Shown here piece after piece: positions 1 through 12,838 of a DNA stretch of 64,000 nt. Below the pieces are notes generated by a model. That model had not been told where the DNA came from and searched no databases. It saw only the letters and a list, made by a program, of their open reading frames with translations. Positions within the stretch are counted from its first letter, which is position 1. Each line of letters begins with the position of its first letter. Position numbers and translations under genes: made by a program. Origin of the DNA: Icerya purchasi. Taxonomy: Eukaryota > Arthropoda > Insecta > Hemiptera > Monophlebidae. The stretch spans positions 493,665,352 through 493,729,351 of the forward strand of contig CM077115.1 of the NCBI GenBank assembly GCA_039619475.1. The letters run 5' to 3'.

Positions 1-46
1 CTTAGCTTCGGAAGTACAATCAGGAAGATAGGGCCAAAGAAATAAT

Positions 47-513
47 TTGTTTGAAAAATTGAAGTCTTCTGATATACTCGATTTTCCTGAAATGACAGAA
101 AGGGATTTAGTACAGTTATTTACTGGAACTTATCGATTGCAACAAGCAATATTTTACTTAGCTGAAATGATGAATCAGAAAGGTGAGATAGATTTAAGCT
201 ATTTCAAAGCATCAGTTGATATTTTCAAAATACAAGTAACATCTAAACACATGGAAAGCATGACTTACAACTGTACGTTCATTATAAAAATGAAATATGC
301 GATTAGCTGTGCCGGTATTGTACGTTATTATTGCGAATGTGCTAACGGCATGTGAACGATCGGGGTTTCTGCTCTCACCTTGCTGCCGTTATTTACTTTT
401 TATCACATACTGGATATCTGTGAAAAATTGTGAAATCTGCCGAATATCTGACGAAGATTTATGAGCGAGAGCACGTGGTTCCTGCTATTGAAGCAGAAAA
501 TGACAATGATTGA
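47..513 (+). pseudogene. SWIM-zinc-finger-like transposon-associated protein, C-terminal remnant
   Basis: An open frame of 102 codons (47-355) contains FTGTYRLQQAIFYLAEMM near residues 25-42 and ends in a YYCECANG motif just before a stop at 353-355. After a frame change, codons from about 370 read C-S-H-L-A-A, followed by an IYERE-type tail that stops at 511-513. A CxCxxG...CxH spacing is what SWIM-type zinc fingers use, and I recall similar C-termini in multicopy transposon-linked proteins of aphids and other hemipterans. The protein is cut by the window edge at its N-terminus and broken by at least one stop and one frameshift. Its function is unknown; binding of nucleic acid is only an inference from the zinc-finger-like motif. 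Confidence 0.5.
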
Positions 514-2555
514 TATGCGCTCTATGATCATAGATTAATCAATCCCAATATACTTTTCTATTTTGGTAAAGTTTTAATAAATTATTATAGTTTTAAAATC
601 AGGAAAAAAGGTCTTATTTTTCTCTTGGTGTCTTATTATATATTATTCTTCTATTAAACGTAAAATGAAATATGTGTATCATAACATTCGCTATAATTCT
701 CATTGATGGTTATTGAGTTTCTAATCGACATTTTAAGGTAAGAATGTGTAGTAGTTTGAAATTAAAGTTTGTTTCTGACGTATAAATAAACGATAAAAAG
801 TGGCCGATCATGTACTAAATGTACAAAAATGTGATAGTCACTCTTGAGAATCGGTAGTAATCTACAAAGCCGCCAAGATTCATTAATGGTCGGTCGATAA
901 TGTGGTTTTTATTAGTTTCATAATACTCTACGATGAAGCGTGCGTACGGAAACATGTCTTGGTAGTATAGAATAAAGTCAGAAATGACATTTAGAACATC
1001 AAGTAGGTTACTAGAAAAGACTTAGAGGGTTGAATATGGTCAGCACACCGAAAATTGCGGTTTTTATTTTTTTCCAGTACGTTCCACCACTTTAAAAAAT
1101 CTGAAAAAAGTCATACATATTTTTAGAGAAAAGTGCATATAATATTTTTTTTTTCAAAAGATGAGTATGTCTCTGTTTTTGAAAAATTGAGTTTTAAAAT
1201 TTTTCAAACGCTGTAAAAATTTAAATTTCGCGCAATTTTCTTTTTTTTTTTTTTTTTTTTTTGAATTGAACCATTTTGTATGGCTTGAACAAAAAAACCC
1301 ACAATTTGAAGAAAAAAAAATTTCTTAGTTTGAAAATTGACTGAGATATTGCAAAAACACCGAATATCACAAAATCGGGCCTTGTAGAACCCTATGAGAG
1401 TTTAGGGATCTAAAAATTTAGGAATCGGCATTTCCATTGTTGCCGAGCAACATAATGGTATAATCACTTTTTTTCTGAATAACGTAAAGGCTGATTTGAC
1501 TACCTTATCCGGTTAAACTCTTGAGATAAAACTTGCAGGCCTTGAGCTACTGCGATGCATTCGTTATCTCGTTCGGAATTTTCGGTCATATTTTTAAAAA
1601 ACCCAGTAAAACAAACATGATAGTCTTTAATTGTATATATCAGTCTAGAAGAGGAATTCAATCGATTTGGTTCGTTTCTAGGAGCATTTTTTCATAGTAA
1701 ATTCACTTAGTGCGTGTGTATATTTTATAGATTTGTTAAAAAAATATCTGTTGTGGCCAAGCACAATATTTCCTTGTACGATTATATGAAGTAGAGGAGA
1801 TCAGAATAAACGTAACACACTTCGCGAAGAAACAACAAGCGACCATTTTACGTACCTTTTTTAATACGCTCAATAATCATGACGTAACTTAATAAAAAGA
1901 AAAAAACTGGCCAGTAAATTTTAAGATATTATTTATCGTTTTAATCTCGATTGTCTTTTTTTTACTGTTAGCAACTTCGATTTTTCTATTACATCTGTGA
2001 AGATGCCTGTTGCTTTTATTTGTTTTGGTCACGTGCGCGACGACCGATTTACAACTACTTTGCATCATACCCTCTATCTTTACTTTAGCAATCTTCATTC
2101 CAATCAATACCCTATTTAAAGTAGTGCCGCCTTTTATCATGTACATAAAACTAATTAGAAGCAACGAGTACAGTTCTATGATAGCCGAAACTAGTCAGCA
2201 AGTCTTTTATTTTTTTATACATTAATTGTGTTTTTGTTTTATGTGTATAATTTGTTTTGTTAAAAAAAATTTTGTTTTAAAATTATTGAATTCAGTTTGC
2301 ATTAAAACGACGAAGTAATGACTAGTAAAAGAAAGTTAAGTGATACAGAAACTGAAGTACTAATATCAAAAGTACAGATAAGACCCATGGTGATATTCAC
2401 TGTATTTTTGCAGTTCTCTATTTATTGGATGTACACCATATATATGTATATTTTTTTTTTAAAGCGATCTGCATGTAATCAAATGTTTAAAAAGCAATAA
2501 TAATTTAATGGCTACAGCCGTATAGGTAAAGTTGCTCAACCGATTGTAGCCAAAA
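514..2555. other. AT-rich stretch without recognisable gene
   Basis: Long A and T runs occur at about 1148-1157 and 1231-1262. Short open frames on both strands at 1889-2225 overlap each other and have no recognisable motif. I see no gene here. Confidence 0.5.
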
Positions 2556-2792
2556 AGGGAGGTGCACAACTACATACTAAGATAGTCCCACTAATAAAAT
2601 TTCAACCTTCCACGACCAGCCGTTTTTGAGTTTTGCGTGATAAACACATACATACGTACAGACGTCACGACGAAAATAGTAAAAATGGATTCAGGAATGG
2701 TCAAAACGTGTATTTCCGTTGAAATCTGGAAGTCGAAATTTTTCGCGATTACAATACTTCCCTTACTTCGTACAAGGAAGTAAAAATACCTA
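2556..2792. repeat. interspersed repeat ending in a TTCGTACAAGGAAGTA block
   Basis: The segment has the character of a dispersed insect repeat: a region rich in 'cgaccagccgtttttgag'-like sequence, a tetranucleotide-like 'acatacatacgtaca' stretch, and a terminal block in which CTTCCCTTACTTCGTAC faces AAGGAAG, giving a small hairpin around 2758-2780. I recall this end block from arthropod repeats, but no second copy was found in the window, so the family assignment is open. Confidence 0.4.
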
Positions 2793-3139
2793 ATCGGTAT
2801 AACATTTGAAAAAAAAAAAACTCTACACTGTTATATTTTAAGTTGTTTGCAATAAAATAAAATTCAGTGAATAGCTAAAGCAATGAATAAGTAATGCCTT
2901 CGGATGCAATTCTTCAACTTTCACCTGTAACTTTCCAAGTTATATAGCTGTCACTGCTATCCCATCGTAACTTTCTTAGCTAAATAACATTATTCAAATA
3001 TAGCACAGTAAAGTATCGACAGGTCGGTCATGCTAATACCAATAAATTTGATAAACCTTTTGCGAGCTTTACCGGTGTCTAACTGTTGACATAACATAAA
3101 ACTGCTGCTAGCTGTGATTTATTTGAAATATTCGATTTT

Positions 3140-3310
3140 TTTTTTTTTTTAATCATTTTTGGGCGCGTCAACTATGAACATTAACCCAGTGCAAGTGAAA
3201 CTTTTATACATTTTTAATGTATGGCAGTGGGATTCGAACCCAATCGCGCCCGAACGAAAGTCTGTTGCTTAATGGTAGGCTTTGATATTCCAGCTAGTAA
3301 TAAAGTTACG
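3140..3310 (-). repeat. tRNA-derived SINE, copy 1
   Basis: Read on the minus strand this has a box-B-like GGGTTCGAATCCCAC (3229-3244 on plus: gtgggattcgaaccc), then a body containing a perfect ATACATTAAAAATGTAT hairpin, then a CATAGTTGA stretch and a terminal poly(A) (plus-strand T run near 3139-3151). The same order of box B remnant, hairpin, 'gactatgaac' and T run recurs at 31170-31310, which supports one SINE family. It is old: the tRNA head is incomplete. Confidence 0.55.
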
Positions 3311-3319
3311 TGCAGCGGA

Positions 3320-3545
3320 TTTTTACCGACTTCAAAAAGAAAAGATTATATATGTATTATGTTCGTCGTTTTTTTTTTTTTTTATATATTATTATTTTTG
3401 TTAGCGTATAACTTGTGCGGATGTGGACCGATTTTAATGATACGAATGATTCTTTGTTTATTAGAAACTATATCGGCCAGTGGTGGTCCCATACGAATAT
3501 ATCGGTAAATATCGATGAGGACTTACTTAAGTATTCATAAAATTA
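3320..3545. repeat. ACCGACTTC-ended interspersed repeat
   Basis: Begins at about 3327 with TTACCGACTTCAAAAAG. The reverse complement of that end occurs at 40846-40865 (tttttggaagtcggtaa), where it closes another repeat of similar internal sequence ('accgattt', 'catatggtc'). The same end motif is familiar to me from dispersed arthropod repeats. It is non-coding as far as I can see. Confidence 0.4.
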
Positions 3546-3964
3546 AAAAATGGTGTCTCGCTAGAGGTATCTTTGCTCTTTATATAACCGAACAAAAATT
3601 AGCCAAAAAATCTTCATCAAAATACGGGGAAAATAAAAACACCCAAAATTTTAAAATTAAACAGGCGATGATGAATGACTTAAAGAACTGTTAACATTTC
3701 TTACCATAAGGAGATGCAGATTAGAATAAAGATAATGAATTTGAAATCCTTAAACTATGCTTTATGAACACACTTATCACTGACCGAATTTGAACATTAC
3801 TCCGGAACGAATACCCAACTTTCACAGCACCGAAAGTAGCATAATTTTAGTAGAGGTTCGTCTACTAGTATTATTACTTTAAAATATTTATACTGAAATT
3901 ACGAAATAAAATAGTTATAAAAAGATAAAAAGTAAAAAAGATACTGACTTTAGGATTTACTTTA

Positions 3965-4232
3965 AAAATTAATAAAAATCCATTAAAAAGTAAAAAATAA
4001 TTATTCCTGATGTTTCCAGTGCTTAGTTTATAGAAAACATGCGATTGTGTTGTTATATTCATTAAATTAATTGTTATAATTTTAATTCCGTATTGACTCT
4101 AATAAGTATTAATATCGTTCAAAAATTATTATAGCATCATTTCCTTAAGATATATTTTACTATAAAATACATTACCATCTTTATCGGGTAATTATTTTTT
4201 ACTTTTTAATGCATTTTTATTAAATTTTTAGA
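3965..4232. repeat. small foldback (MITE-like) with inverted ends
   Basis: The stretch 3968-4010 (taataaaaatccattaaaaagtaaaaaataa...) reappears inverted at 4185-4230 (ttattttttactttttaatgcatttttatta) with very few differences. A related direct pair lies at 40180-40250. This is compatible with a small terminal-inverted-repeat element, but no target duplication was identified. Confidence 0.45.
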
Positions 4233-5777
4233 GCAAATCTCGAAGTGAATAGTTTCGTTTTAAAACTATTTTTTGATTTTCTTTTTAATCTTAGTTTGAA
4301 TAATAGCAAATTCCGAAAGATCATATTCCGTTTCCGATTAGATACACCGCGAAATATTGTAGTTATCTTTAGGTGAATTTGTAGTATAAAATCGTACAGA
4401 AATAATTCGAGAAGGTGTAAGTAATTTCTACAATTATTATAACAATCAACTTTTTCAAAACAACCGCGGAAAGGAAGCTTATGAATTCGAAGGAAACGTA
4501 CCGGAGTCGATGAATCTTTTTAGGCCACTTCTGTTTCTTCATATCAGCTCGTTCTTGATGATCTGATTGTAAATTTATGCACAACTTACTAATAATATGT
4601 GTATTTATTTTGAATTACATCGATTTCTTTCGTCAACTCAACGCTCGTCGATGAATTATACTAAACGTTGAAACGTATGATTTTAAGACCGCTTGTGTTT
4701 TAGTTAAATTATTTAAATGATCATATATCTTAATGAGATGTTAACTACGAAATTTTTTTTGCTTTTGTGTTATTTAGAAATATCTAATTAAAATTGTTTT
4801 TTTCTTTTTTTCTTATTGTTTTTATTCTGATTTTGGAATATCGCGATTTATTATAATTTACAATTTTTCACCTAAAGTACACCTTTGTTAAAAAAATGTT
4901 GTTACAAATTAATAAACATTCGTTTTATCCTTGAATTAAAAAAACAAAAAAAAATTAAGTATGAAACATTGAAAATATGTATGTAGAAGAAACCACAGAG
5001 AATGCTATAGAAAAAGAATCGAAAATTACAGAGAACGCGAGTAAGAAAATACAGGATAGCGTAATGTAACCGTGATTCCTTATAATAAATGAAATTCAGT
5101 TATTTTACCATTTGCTTTGTTCCCGTTAAGTAATGCGTGTGAATGTGTCATTGGTGTTGGTAAATGTCTCGGTAGCAGCGGGTGTGTTAGTTTTACATAA
5201 GCGGTTCTGTGTAGTACTGTCAATAATGACACTCTAGATGTTCGTTTTTCCTATTGGGTTAATTATTTTTGGATTATGCTAAATAATCATCCGGTGGTAA
5301 TAATTAATAGCCATCTGGTGACCATTTTACATTGTGGTCGCTTTTTTCTAAAAGATTTCTTTTTTTTTTTGAATTCGGAAAAAATGATTTTCTCACAATT
5401 TTCTAGCATAAACGCTGCTTACCGTGTTTATGTTGTATGCACGCCTATGATATATACTTATGTTACACATTCTTTACCGAGGTTTTTTTTCTGTTGATTA
5501 TATTTTTAAAATGCGGCGGATATTTAAATAAATAATTTATTCGTAAATTTAACTACCCCCCGTGATCATTCGCGAAACGATTTTATACGCTAATCGTTAA
5601 TAATCAGTTTTACTTCTGCTTCCCTTAAAAATGTTTTTCAACTTTTCAATGCGAACGAGCGTGAAAAAGTTATCTGATAAACATGATACGGAATGTTTGG
5701 TAAAAAATTTATAAAATGCCAAAAGGATAACTTAATCGAGTATTTTATTTTAATGCAGATTAAATTTTTTATTTTAG
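4233..5777. other. non-coding, probably intronic sequence upstream of the SFT2 exons
   Basis: No motif-bearing ORF was found. Because the first SFT2 exon seen starts mid-protein, this stretch should be intron of that gene. I looked here for the preceding exon (the segment before TCFLMGP) and did not find it. Confidence 0.4.
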
Positions 5778-5895
5778 TACTTGCTTCCTAATGGGTCCGT
5801 TCAATCAACTAAAAAAAATGTTTGCTTCTACAAGAATTATCGCTACAATACTTGTTATTGTAATGATTTGCTTAACGTTTTTTGCTGCACTTGTA
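5778..5895 (+). CDS. SFT2: SFT2-family vesicle transport protein, penultimate exon
   Basis: The exon reads (S)TCFLMGPFNQLKKMFA, then STRIIATILVIVMICL and TFFAALV, matching the middle of the SFT2 (Got1/Sft2-like) tetraspanning membrane proteins that act in endosome-to-Golgi and intra-Golgi vesicle fusion. It contains the loop with the conserved MGP-NQLK-MF motif and the following hydrophobic helix. An acceptor (ttttttattttag, AG at 5776-5777) precedes it and a strong donor gtaagt begins at 5896. The exon starts with the last base of a split codon and ends in phase 0, which fits the next exon at 8545. Upstream exons are outside or hidden. A Met at 5791 would give a 66-aa ORF, but that runs into the intron and is not the real product. 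Confidence 0.85.
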
Positions 5896-6609
5896 GTAAG
5901 TAATTTTACTTTTGAACAATTTATTAATTTTATCCAAAATTTTAATTTTATTTCATATTTCGTGTTAATATTATTTTTCAGTTTTTCATAACTAACATTA
6001 TAAATACGAAAATTGCAACCTGGAAAAAGCTTTATTTCAAATCTTCATTCGCATATTCTTTTGCAAACTCGTCTTTTTTTTTGTTATATTTTAGATCGCT
6101 TGAATACCAACGGAAACACAATCTTTGTGCAATAAAAATTTTCAATAACATGGAAAAATAATAGGGGCTATTTTCATGGGCAACGCGATCTACCCGATCA
6201 TTGAAATTTAAAAAAATAATGTTTGTTTATTATTTTTAATAGCGAGCCATATAACAAAAAAAAAAAAAAAAAATTACCATTAAGGAAATAACCACTGGTA
6301 TTTTTACTCGAGAAATTTTCGTTACCATTAGGGTGCAATATTATTAAATGTTCGCATTTTTGTTTTTGTTCTTAGTTTTATATAGTTGTTTGCTTTCAAA
6401 ACTTTGCAACTGCTTAAAATTCAATTGTAATATGTCTAGTCAAAAATTTGTTTCTCGCGCGTGGGAATTTTGTTTAAAATTATTTAAAAGTGAAATATTG
6501 TTAAACGAACACAGTATATTTTCGAAGCAAGTATTTCTCCCACAGGTGATAACAGTAATATTATGTAAAATTTTATGTTTTTCGAATAGTTTCCATGGGT
6601 TTATATATA

Positions 6610-7781
6610 CGAGAGGGGCCCAAAAATAACCAGAATTTTATTGCTGTTAGGTCGGTACTTGTAGTACGTAGTTGGACCGCAAGGGCGGTATAGTTACATT
6701 CGTCACAAATTAGTCTGCCAAGTGCCAATAGTCTGGAAGGTTATAAGTACATTGTGCTTAATGACTTTTTTTGTAAAAGTAGTTTTGTGCAAGCGTCGTT
6801 TTTTACGATGGCCGATAAATCACGAGCAACGCGCAGCGGTGAAATTTTATTTTCATCTTGAAAAACGTGATGCAAAAACTATTGTTATGTTAAAAAAAAA
6901 GCTCAGAAAGAAGATGCTATGGGTAAACGCCAAGTGTACGAGTGGTTTGGCCGCTTTAAGAATGGTGAAATGACGATTGAAGACCATCAACGCTTCGGGC
7001 GTCCTTCAACATCGAGAATTAATTTATGAAAATCGACGTAACACCATCGACGAACTTGTTGAGGTTATCCAAAAAGAGCGTCACCTGGAAACTTGTCGTG
7101 AAATGGAGGATCAGTTTGATAATGGCCCGGCTTTTTTTTTTCCCCCAAAATTATTATAGGAGGTGAATCGTTGTAGTACGGTTACGATTCCGAGTCGAAG
7201 CAGCGGCACATTCATTGGGAAACCGCGAATTCTCTGCGTGCAAAAATAGGTAAAATCAAAAATGAAAATAATGTTGATTTCTTTTTTTTTGTTGTGAAAG
7301 GCCTCGTCATGCATTATAAATTTGTCCCGGCTGGTCAGACTGTAAACCAAGCATTCTTAAGAAGGTTGTGCAACAGCGTGAAAAGGAAACGCCTTGATTT
7401 GTGGGAGTCAAGTGATGGGTTCTTTCATCATGACTACGCTCCAAATTACACTGCTCTCAGCACTCGCCAATTATGACAACCCTGAACTGACCGGATTTAG
7501 TTCCATGTGATTTTTTTTTGTTTCCTCGGATGAAAAAAGACTTGAAAGGAAGGCGTTTTGTTAACGTCAAAGAGTTAAAACAAGAAACGATCAGAGCAGT
7601 GACGAGCATTACTTCAGACGAATTCAAAAAATGTTTCGAACAGTGAAACGAAACGGTTAGATAAGTGTATTAGCTTAGCGCCAGTGGAGAGTACTTTGAA
7701 GGAGAACAATTTTAGTAAATACAGAAAATTAAATTAAACACGTTTTAAAAATATTTCCGGTTATTTTTGGTTTCCCCCTCG
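6610..7781 (+). mobile_element. mariner-family element inside the SFT2 intron
   Basis: Terminal inverted repeats are visible: CGAGAGGGGCCCAAAAATAA at 6610 and, inverted at the other end, cgagggggaaaccaaaaata ending at 7781. TA dinucleotides flank both ends (6608-6609 and 7782-7783), as expected for Tc1/mariner insertion. The 1172-bp length is typical of mariner. It sits wholly within the intron 5896-8544 of the SFT2 gene, on the same strand. Confidence 0.85.
6800..7660 (+). pseudogene. mariner transposase pseudogene
   Basis: Decayed transposase. N-terminal helix-turn-helix part: EQRAAVKFYFHLEK at about 6827, then KRQVYEWFGRFKNGEMTIED and QRFGRPSTSR in another frame up to 7018. C-terminal catalytic part: after several frame changes PDLVPCDFFLFPRMKKDLKG at about 7490-7550, the segment that carries the last acidic residue (D of CDFF) in mariner transposases. 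The middle catalytic region is disrupted by frameshifts, T-run expansions and stops, so the copy cannot encode a functional enzyme. Confidence 0.85.
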
Positions 7782-8544
7782 TAATGCGTTCGATATCGTT
7801 TTATTGACCAAATAAAGTATTCAACAAACATGCCGATTATTGATGCAATGCACGCAGCAGAGGATCGTGATGCGTGACGAAACATCGTTCATGGGGCTGC
7901 ATGAAAGGTCACGACGTTCGGAATCGAACTACGACAAAGAAGAAGAATGATGTAGTTACGTAATAACCATAATATACTTTTCGCAGAAGGGAAGGTCATC
8001 GTATTGCATAGAATTAATTGATTTCGAAATACAAAATTCTTAAATAAGATTGACTGTTACAAGACACCATGATCGCATACGAAGAACTGATTTGCGTTTC
8101 ACCCTTTAAAATCATCGTTTATTAGATGCAAACAAATGTTGTTCGCATTTTAAAAATTTAGAAAGCTGGTAATGGAACAATAAAGTATATAGATACTTAT
8201 ATGGTATTTATACTATGAGAACACTGAAACAAATGATATTAATGTCTAAAATTATGTATATTGCATTTTATGTCGAGATTTGATTAAAAAAGTATTAAAA
8301 ATAATATTGTTTTTTTTTTTAACGATGCTATAAAAAAAATTTAAAAATCGTATGGAGGATTTACTATTATTGGTAACGAAATCAGGATAAAAAGATTTGT
8401 GTCCTAAGGCTTGAATTTAAAGCACATCTATCTTAAATGCGGAAGTTTGTCATTTTCAGGAAAATAATTTCTATGTAATTTAAATAAAAACGAGCATGTA
8501 GAATTATAATTTAAATTAATAATTAATCTTTTAAAATTTTCTAG

Positions 8545-8676
<132 letters not shown>

Positions 8677-8880
8677 TAGGTGCTATTTTTATGGTAAAAG
8701 TTAAAATGTTATTTTTCCTTTAATGTCAATTATATGCTGTCTTCCATCATTATACCATTATATGTATATATATATATTTAAAATTCGTAATATTTTATTT
8801 AATGTTTATATATATATATATATATATATGTATTAAAAAATAAATAAAGCGTACAATAAATTATTTTTTAAAATAAAAAA
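8677..8880 (+). other. probable 3' UTR of the SFT2 gene with (TA)n tract and poly(A) signals
   Basis: Downstream of the stop there is a (TA)n-rich tract at about 8763-8829 followed by overlapping AATAAA hexamers near 8838-8860. The extent of the UTR is inferred from these signals only. Confidence 0.4.
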
Positions 8881-11230
8881 CAAAAGTATTTTATAAAAAA
8901 AATTAATTTTTAGTACGTAACACCATTGTTTTTTTGTGTATTTTTGTTTAATCGATTAGGTTCCTTAGAGATTCGTGTTTTAATGAAATAAAATAATTCA
9001 TTAAATATTGATCATTTGGTACAATTGTGCTTCCAGTATTAAAATTAAAAACATTATGCTAATTAATGCATATTGAAATTTCTACGTTTTTACTAGTAAT
9101 GTTAATTTACTGTACATTTTATGCATTTAAATTGTTTTTTTATATTTTTAAATAAATTCACTTTTGTTAGCCATTATTGAGTGTATGCACTTTATATATT
9201 TTGGGTAATAGAATTGTTTATTTTTGCAAAATGTCTGTAAATTTTTAGATTTTTGTAGCAGTTGAAAAAAATTATCAATTTAAAAATAATTTACTGAACG
9301 TGACGACGTTCATTTGAGTGTTTTAACAATTAATAAACTATTCAGTTAAAAAATAAAATGACACCCGTAAGCATTGACGTGTTACTTTGAATAATTACAA
9401 TGAAGGTAAGTGAGCATGGAATTTAGAAGCAGTACTTGTTTACTGAACAGATATTTCTGTAATTAAAACAAATTGTATCGACGGATTTTTTTTCTTTTTT
9501 TTTAGTTGCTTTTTCATCTATAAATGATTGTATTTAGATTTTTTTTTTTTATGTAAATGTATCATCAATAATTTTTAGTTTAAAAGATTAATTTTTTTTT
9601 AAAATGAAATTTCATCAACAATAATTAAAATGTAAATGATTAATTAAATAATAAAAAAAACTTTTTCTTACTATTTATTAGAAATTGGTTATTTTATAAT
9701 AAAACAAGATCTATTTTGATAGTTCAGATGGGATACATCCAGCACATAATTGTATAATTATAACAAAAACGTCATAAAAATTGACTGTTCATGTCGAAAT
9801 AATTGTGAAAAAAAGAACATTTAACAAGTAGCAGAATATTGTTTTCGTTTCAAGTCAAAATATTTAATGTGCTTGCCACTAAACTAGGTCTAATTACTAA
9901 TTAAACTTTTTAATTTACTGTGCATGGGTGGAGTCATTTAGTATTTATTATTTATGCGTATTTGACGATGAAACGCGTTTTTTAAAATTGTTTTTGAAAT
10001 AAACTTTAAATATGTATTAATATTTTTACATTAAAAATGAGCTTAATTTTATTATGTTCAATCATTTCGTTTTCTCCACTACTATCATTGTAATTTTAAA
10101 ACAAATAATTAGTAATACAAAAAATTGTTACTTGGTTAATCACTGTATTGTTTTCATTTTTGATAATTTTTATTTCATATTATTTAATGAAAAATATACA
10201 GAACATAATTTGTCATGCATAATATTTTTACAGTCGTAAAGTTTTGTTACATTTGAATTACAGTTTTAAGTGTCTAGTTTTAATTGTTTTAATCGTAAGT
10301 AGTTGTATGGTTTTGTAGAAACGTACGACATTCAAATGGTAGGACACAATGTTTTTATACTCATTAATCGATTTTGATATGACACAAATACCATTGAATG
10401 TAATTTAATTATATTTATAATATGTATATTTATTTTACCTATGCGTAACCGAAACATCACTTTATATTAAGAACTACAAGGCACTTAACTGTATATTCGT
10501 TTTCTTTTTTTACTTGGTTTACTTATTCAGTAATCCGAATTTTTATCTTTAATTTGATCACTCATTTGCTCTTTTAATGTCAATTAATTAATATTTATGT
10601 ATTTTTAAGTTTATTTTGATACGGTTAAAAAAAAATATAGATATGTATATTCATTGTAAGTTTTGCAGAATTATTTTATCGTAAGCATAAGGTTATGGAT
10701 GAATAAAATATACAGGTTTTTATAATTCTAATATTACATTCTTTGAGGATAAACTGAGTGTTTTGTAACTAAAAATTAAACTATTTGCAACATGACTGAT
10801 CCGTAATAATTATTCTTTGCACTTATTTTGCACATTAGTCAGGACTTAGTCATCTGCCCACATAAAATTTGAATGGTGTCATTTAACTTTGTTAATTGAT
10901 TGTGAAAGTTAAAGTGTCGGATTTGGAACTCGCCGTACGACTAGAAATAATTCAGTACTGCAGAAACTATCTGAGGAATAAAATACGGTCAGGAAAAAAA
11001 ATTGCATCCTACTCTTCTTAGTATGGTTGAACTTATTGGTAGCGTATTGTAAAACATTAACTTCACAATTCATAGCAGTCTGTCAAGAGTCCGTAAGAAG
11101 TAAAAGAGAAATTTGTTTGTTTCCTTTTTGTACATTTTTAGTTGTTTTTTTTCTCTCCTGTACCGGTACGTATTCATACCACAAACAGCGGTGTTTGTAA
11201 CAAATTATAGAGAACAATTTTAGACAACCG
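8881..11230. other. AT-rich stretch without recognisable gene
   Basis: Very AT-rich, with many short T runs. Small ORFs (for example 10054-10239) are low-complexity and show no motifs. I see no gene or bounded repeat. Confidence 0.5.
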
Positions 11231-11300
11231 GAGTACAGCCCAATCTATCCATTGAAAGACTTGAATATGTAACGATTTATTTCTCGCTTAGTTATTATCT

Positions 11301-12838
11301 TTAATGAAAAGGAAAGTTAGGTAATTGGAATCGATCTCGGCACCATTTTCTTTTCAGCCTCCTGGCTGGATTTCCCGGCAGAGTGCTTCTATATATTTTT
11401 CTAATGTCTGGGTTACAGTGATGCGATAATTTGTTGAAAAATTTCTCATACTGTTCTTTATGGATTTCTTCGATGAGTGACATCCTTAGATCATTGTGCA
11501 GGGTCTCGTTAGATACATATTTTGGGGCTACTGTCAACGTTCGCAAAATCTTAGACTGTTGTCGTTGTATCCACTGCAAGTTTCATCTGCTAGCACCACC
11601 GTACAGCTCATTTCCGTATTTCCATATCGGTGCGATGTAGGTTAAATATATTTGCCTTTTCAACTTCAGACTTAGTGGTAAGTAATGACTTAGTAGCGGA
11701 TATAACGTCCTGGCACGAACCATCATCGTTCGCACATGTACTGTATAATATCGCCATGTGAGCCGCCTATCGAACATGATTCCTAAGTACTTCACCATTT
11801 CCGATTGTTGTATTTCCATATTGTTCATTTTTACGCTGGGACGCAGCACCCGTTTGTTTGTAAACATAACCTGGTTGCATTTCTGCTCGTTAAACCGGAT
11901 ACTCCAATCTCTGGCCCATTCCTGATTCCTGTTTACTTGTTGCTGTACCACCATAGTCGCGAACGTTGGATTGACATAGGAAGATAAGATGACCACATCG
12001 TCAGCAAACGTAACTAATATTATTTGGTTTAATATAGGCATATCAGCTGTGTAAAAAGTATACAGCATAGGACCAAGTAGGCTACCCTGCGGAACGGATG
12101 CACGAATTTTCCTCTCTTCGGAGTTTGAGTCGTTGACTTTAACTATAAATGTTCGGTTATTTAGATATGAGACAAAGAATAGATACAAATATGATTGAAG
12201 AATTATTTTTAGTTTGAAAAGAAGTCCAGAGTGCCAGACACGATCGAATGCCTGAGACACATCCAGGAACACTGCTGAGCAAACTTCCTTTCTTTCCAAC
12301 ACCGTTGTTATTGCATCTACAATCCTATGGCATTGATGCACTGTTGAGTGATGGGCCCAAAATCCAAATTGGCGAGATGGGGTTATGTTTTTTTTTTTTT
12401 TTTCTAGGATTGGGAACATTCTGTCCATAACGAGTTTTTCCATGACCGTTGACAACGTACTAAGTAAACTGATGGACTTATAGAAGGATAAATTTGACTC
12501 AGGTTTATGTACCATTAGGATAATTGCTTTCCTCCATGACTCCGGGTAATATTCACTTCGAAAGATTGCATTAAATGTGTAACAAATCATGATTTCAGCT
12601 TTTTTTGGGAGTTGCGACAAAATCTTTCCCGTTAGTTTATCAGCACCCGGTGCTTTTTTCTTAGGAGTCCTTCTGAGACATCTGTATATCTCTTTTGGGG
12701 AGAATGGTTTGGTTGGAAGCTCTAGTTGAAGCGGTTGTTCCAATGATCTTATTACATATTCCAAAAACGGATTATTACAACGGTATGAAGTAAAGGTACT
12801 TTCTAAGGAACCAGCAAAATACATGTAGTTTGGGCAAA
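11301..12838 (-). pseudogene. Jockey-like non-LTR retrotransposon, reverse transcriptase C-terminal half
   Basis: On the minus strand an almost continuous frame runs from about 12838 to 11301. Reverse transcriptase motifs in order: KKKAPGADKLTGKIL near the start, AVFLDVSQAFDRVWH (motif A), SVPQGSLLGPMLY (motif B), LVTFADDVVILSS (the FADD catalytic motif C), VKYLGIMFDRRLTW (motif E), then PIWKYGNELYGGA. A single in-frame TGA at 11583-11585 is followed by IQRQQSKILRTLTVAP and GNPARRLKRKWCRD, the usual Jockey-clade C-terminus. The endonuclease and ORF1 are missing, so the copy is 5' truncated; the poly(A)-rich minus sequence above 12840 seems unrelated. Apart from the stop the frame is well kept, so this is a fairly young copy. 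Confidence 0.87.

Noticed and set aside
5791..5991. 66-codon ORF from Met 5791 as a complete small membrane protein
   Set aside because: Its last 31 codons lie beyond a strong splice donor at 5896; the first part is an internal SFT2 exon.
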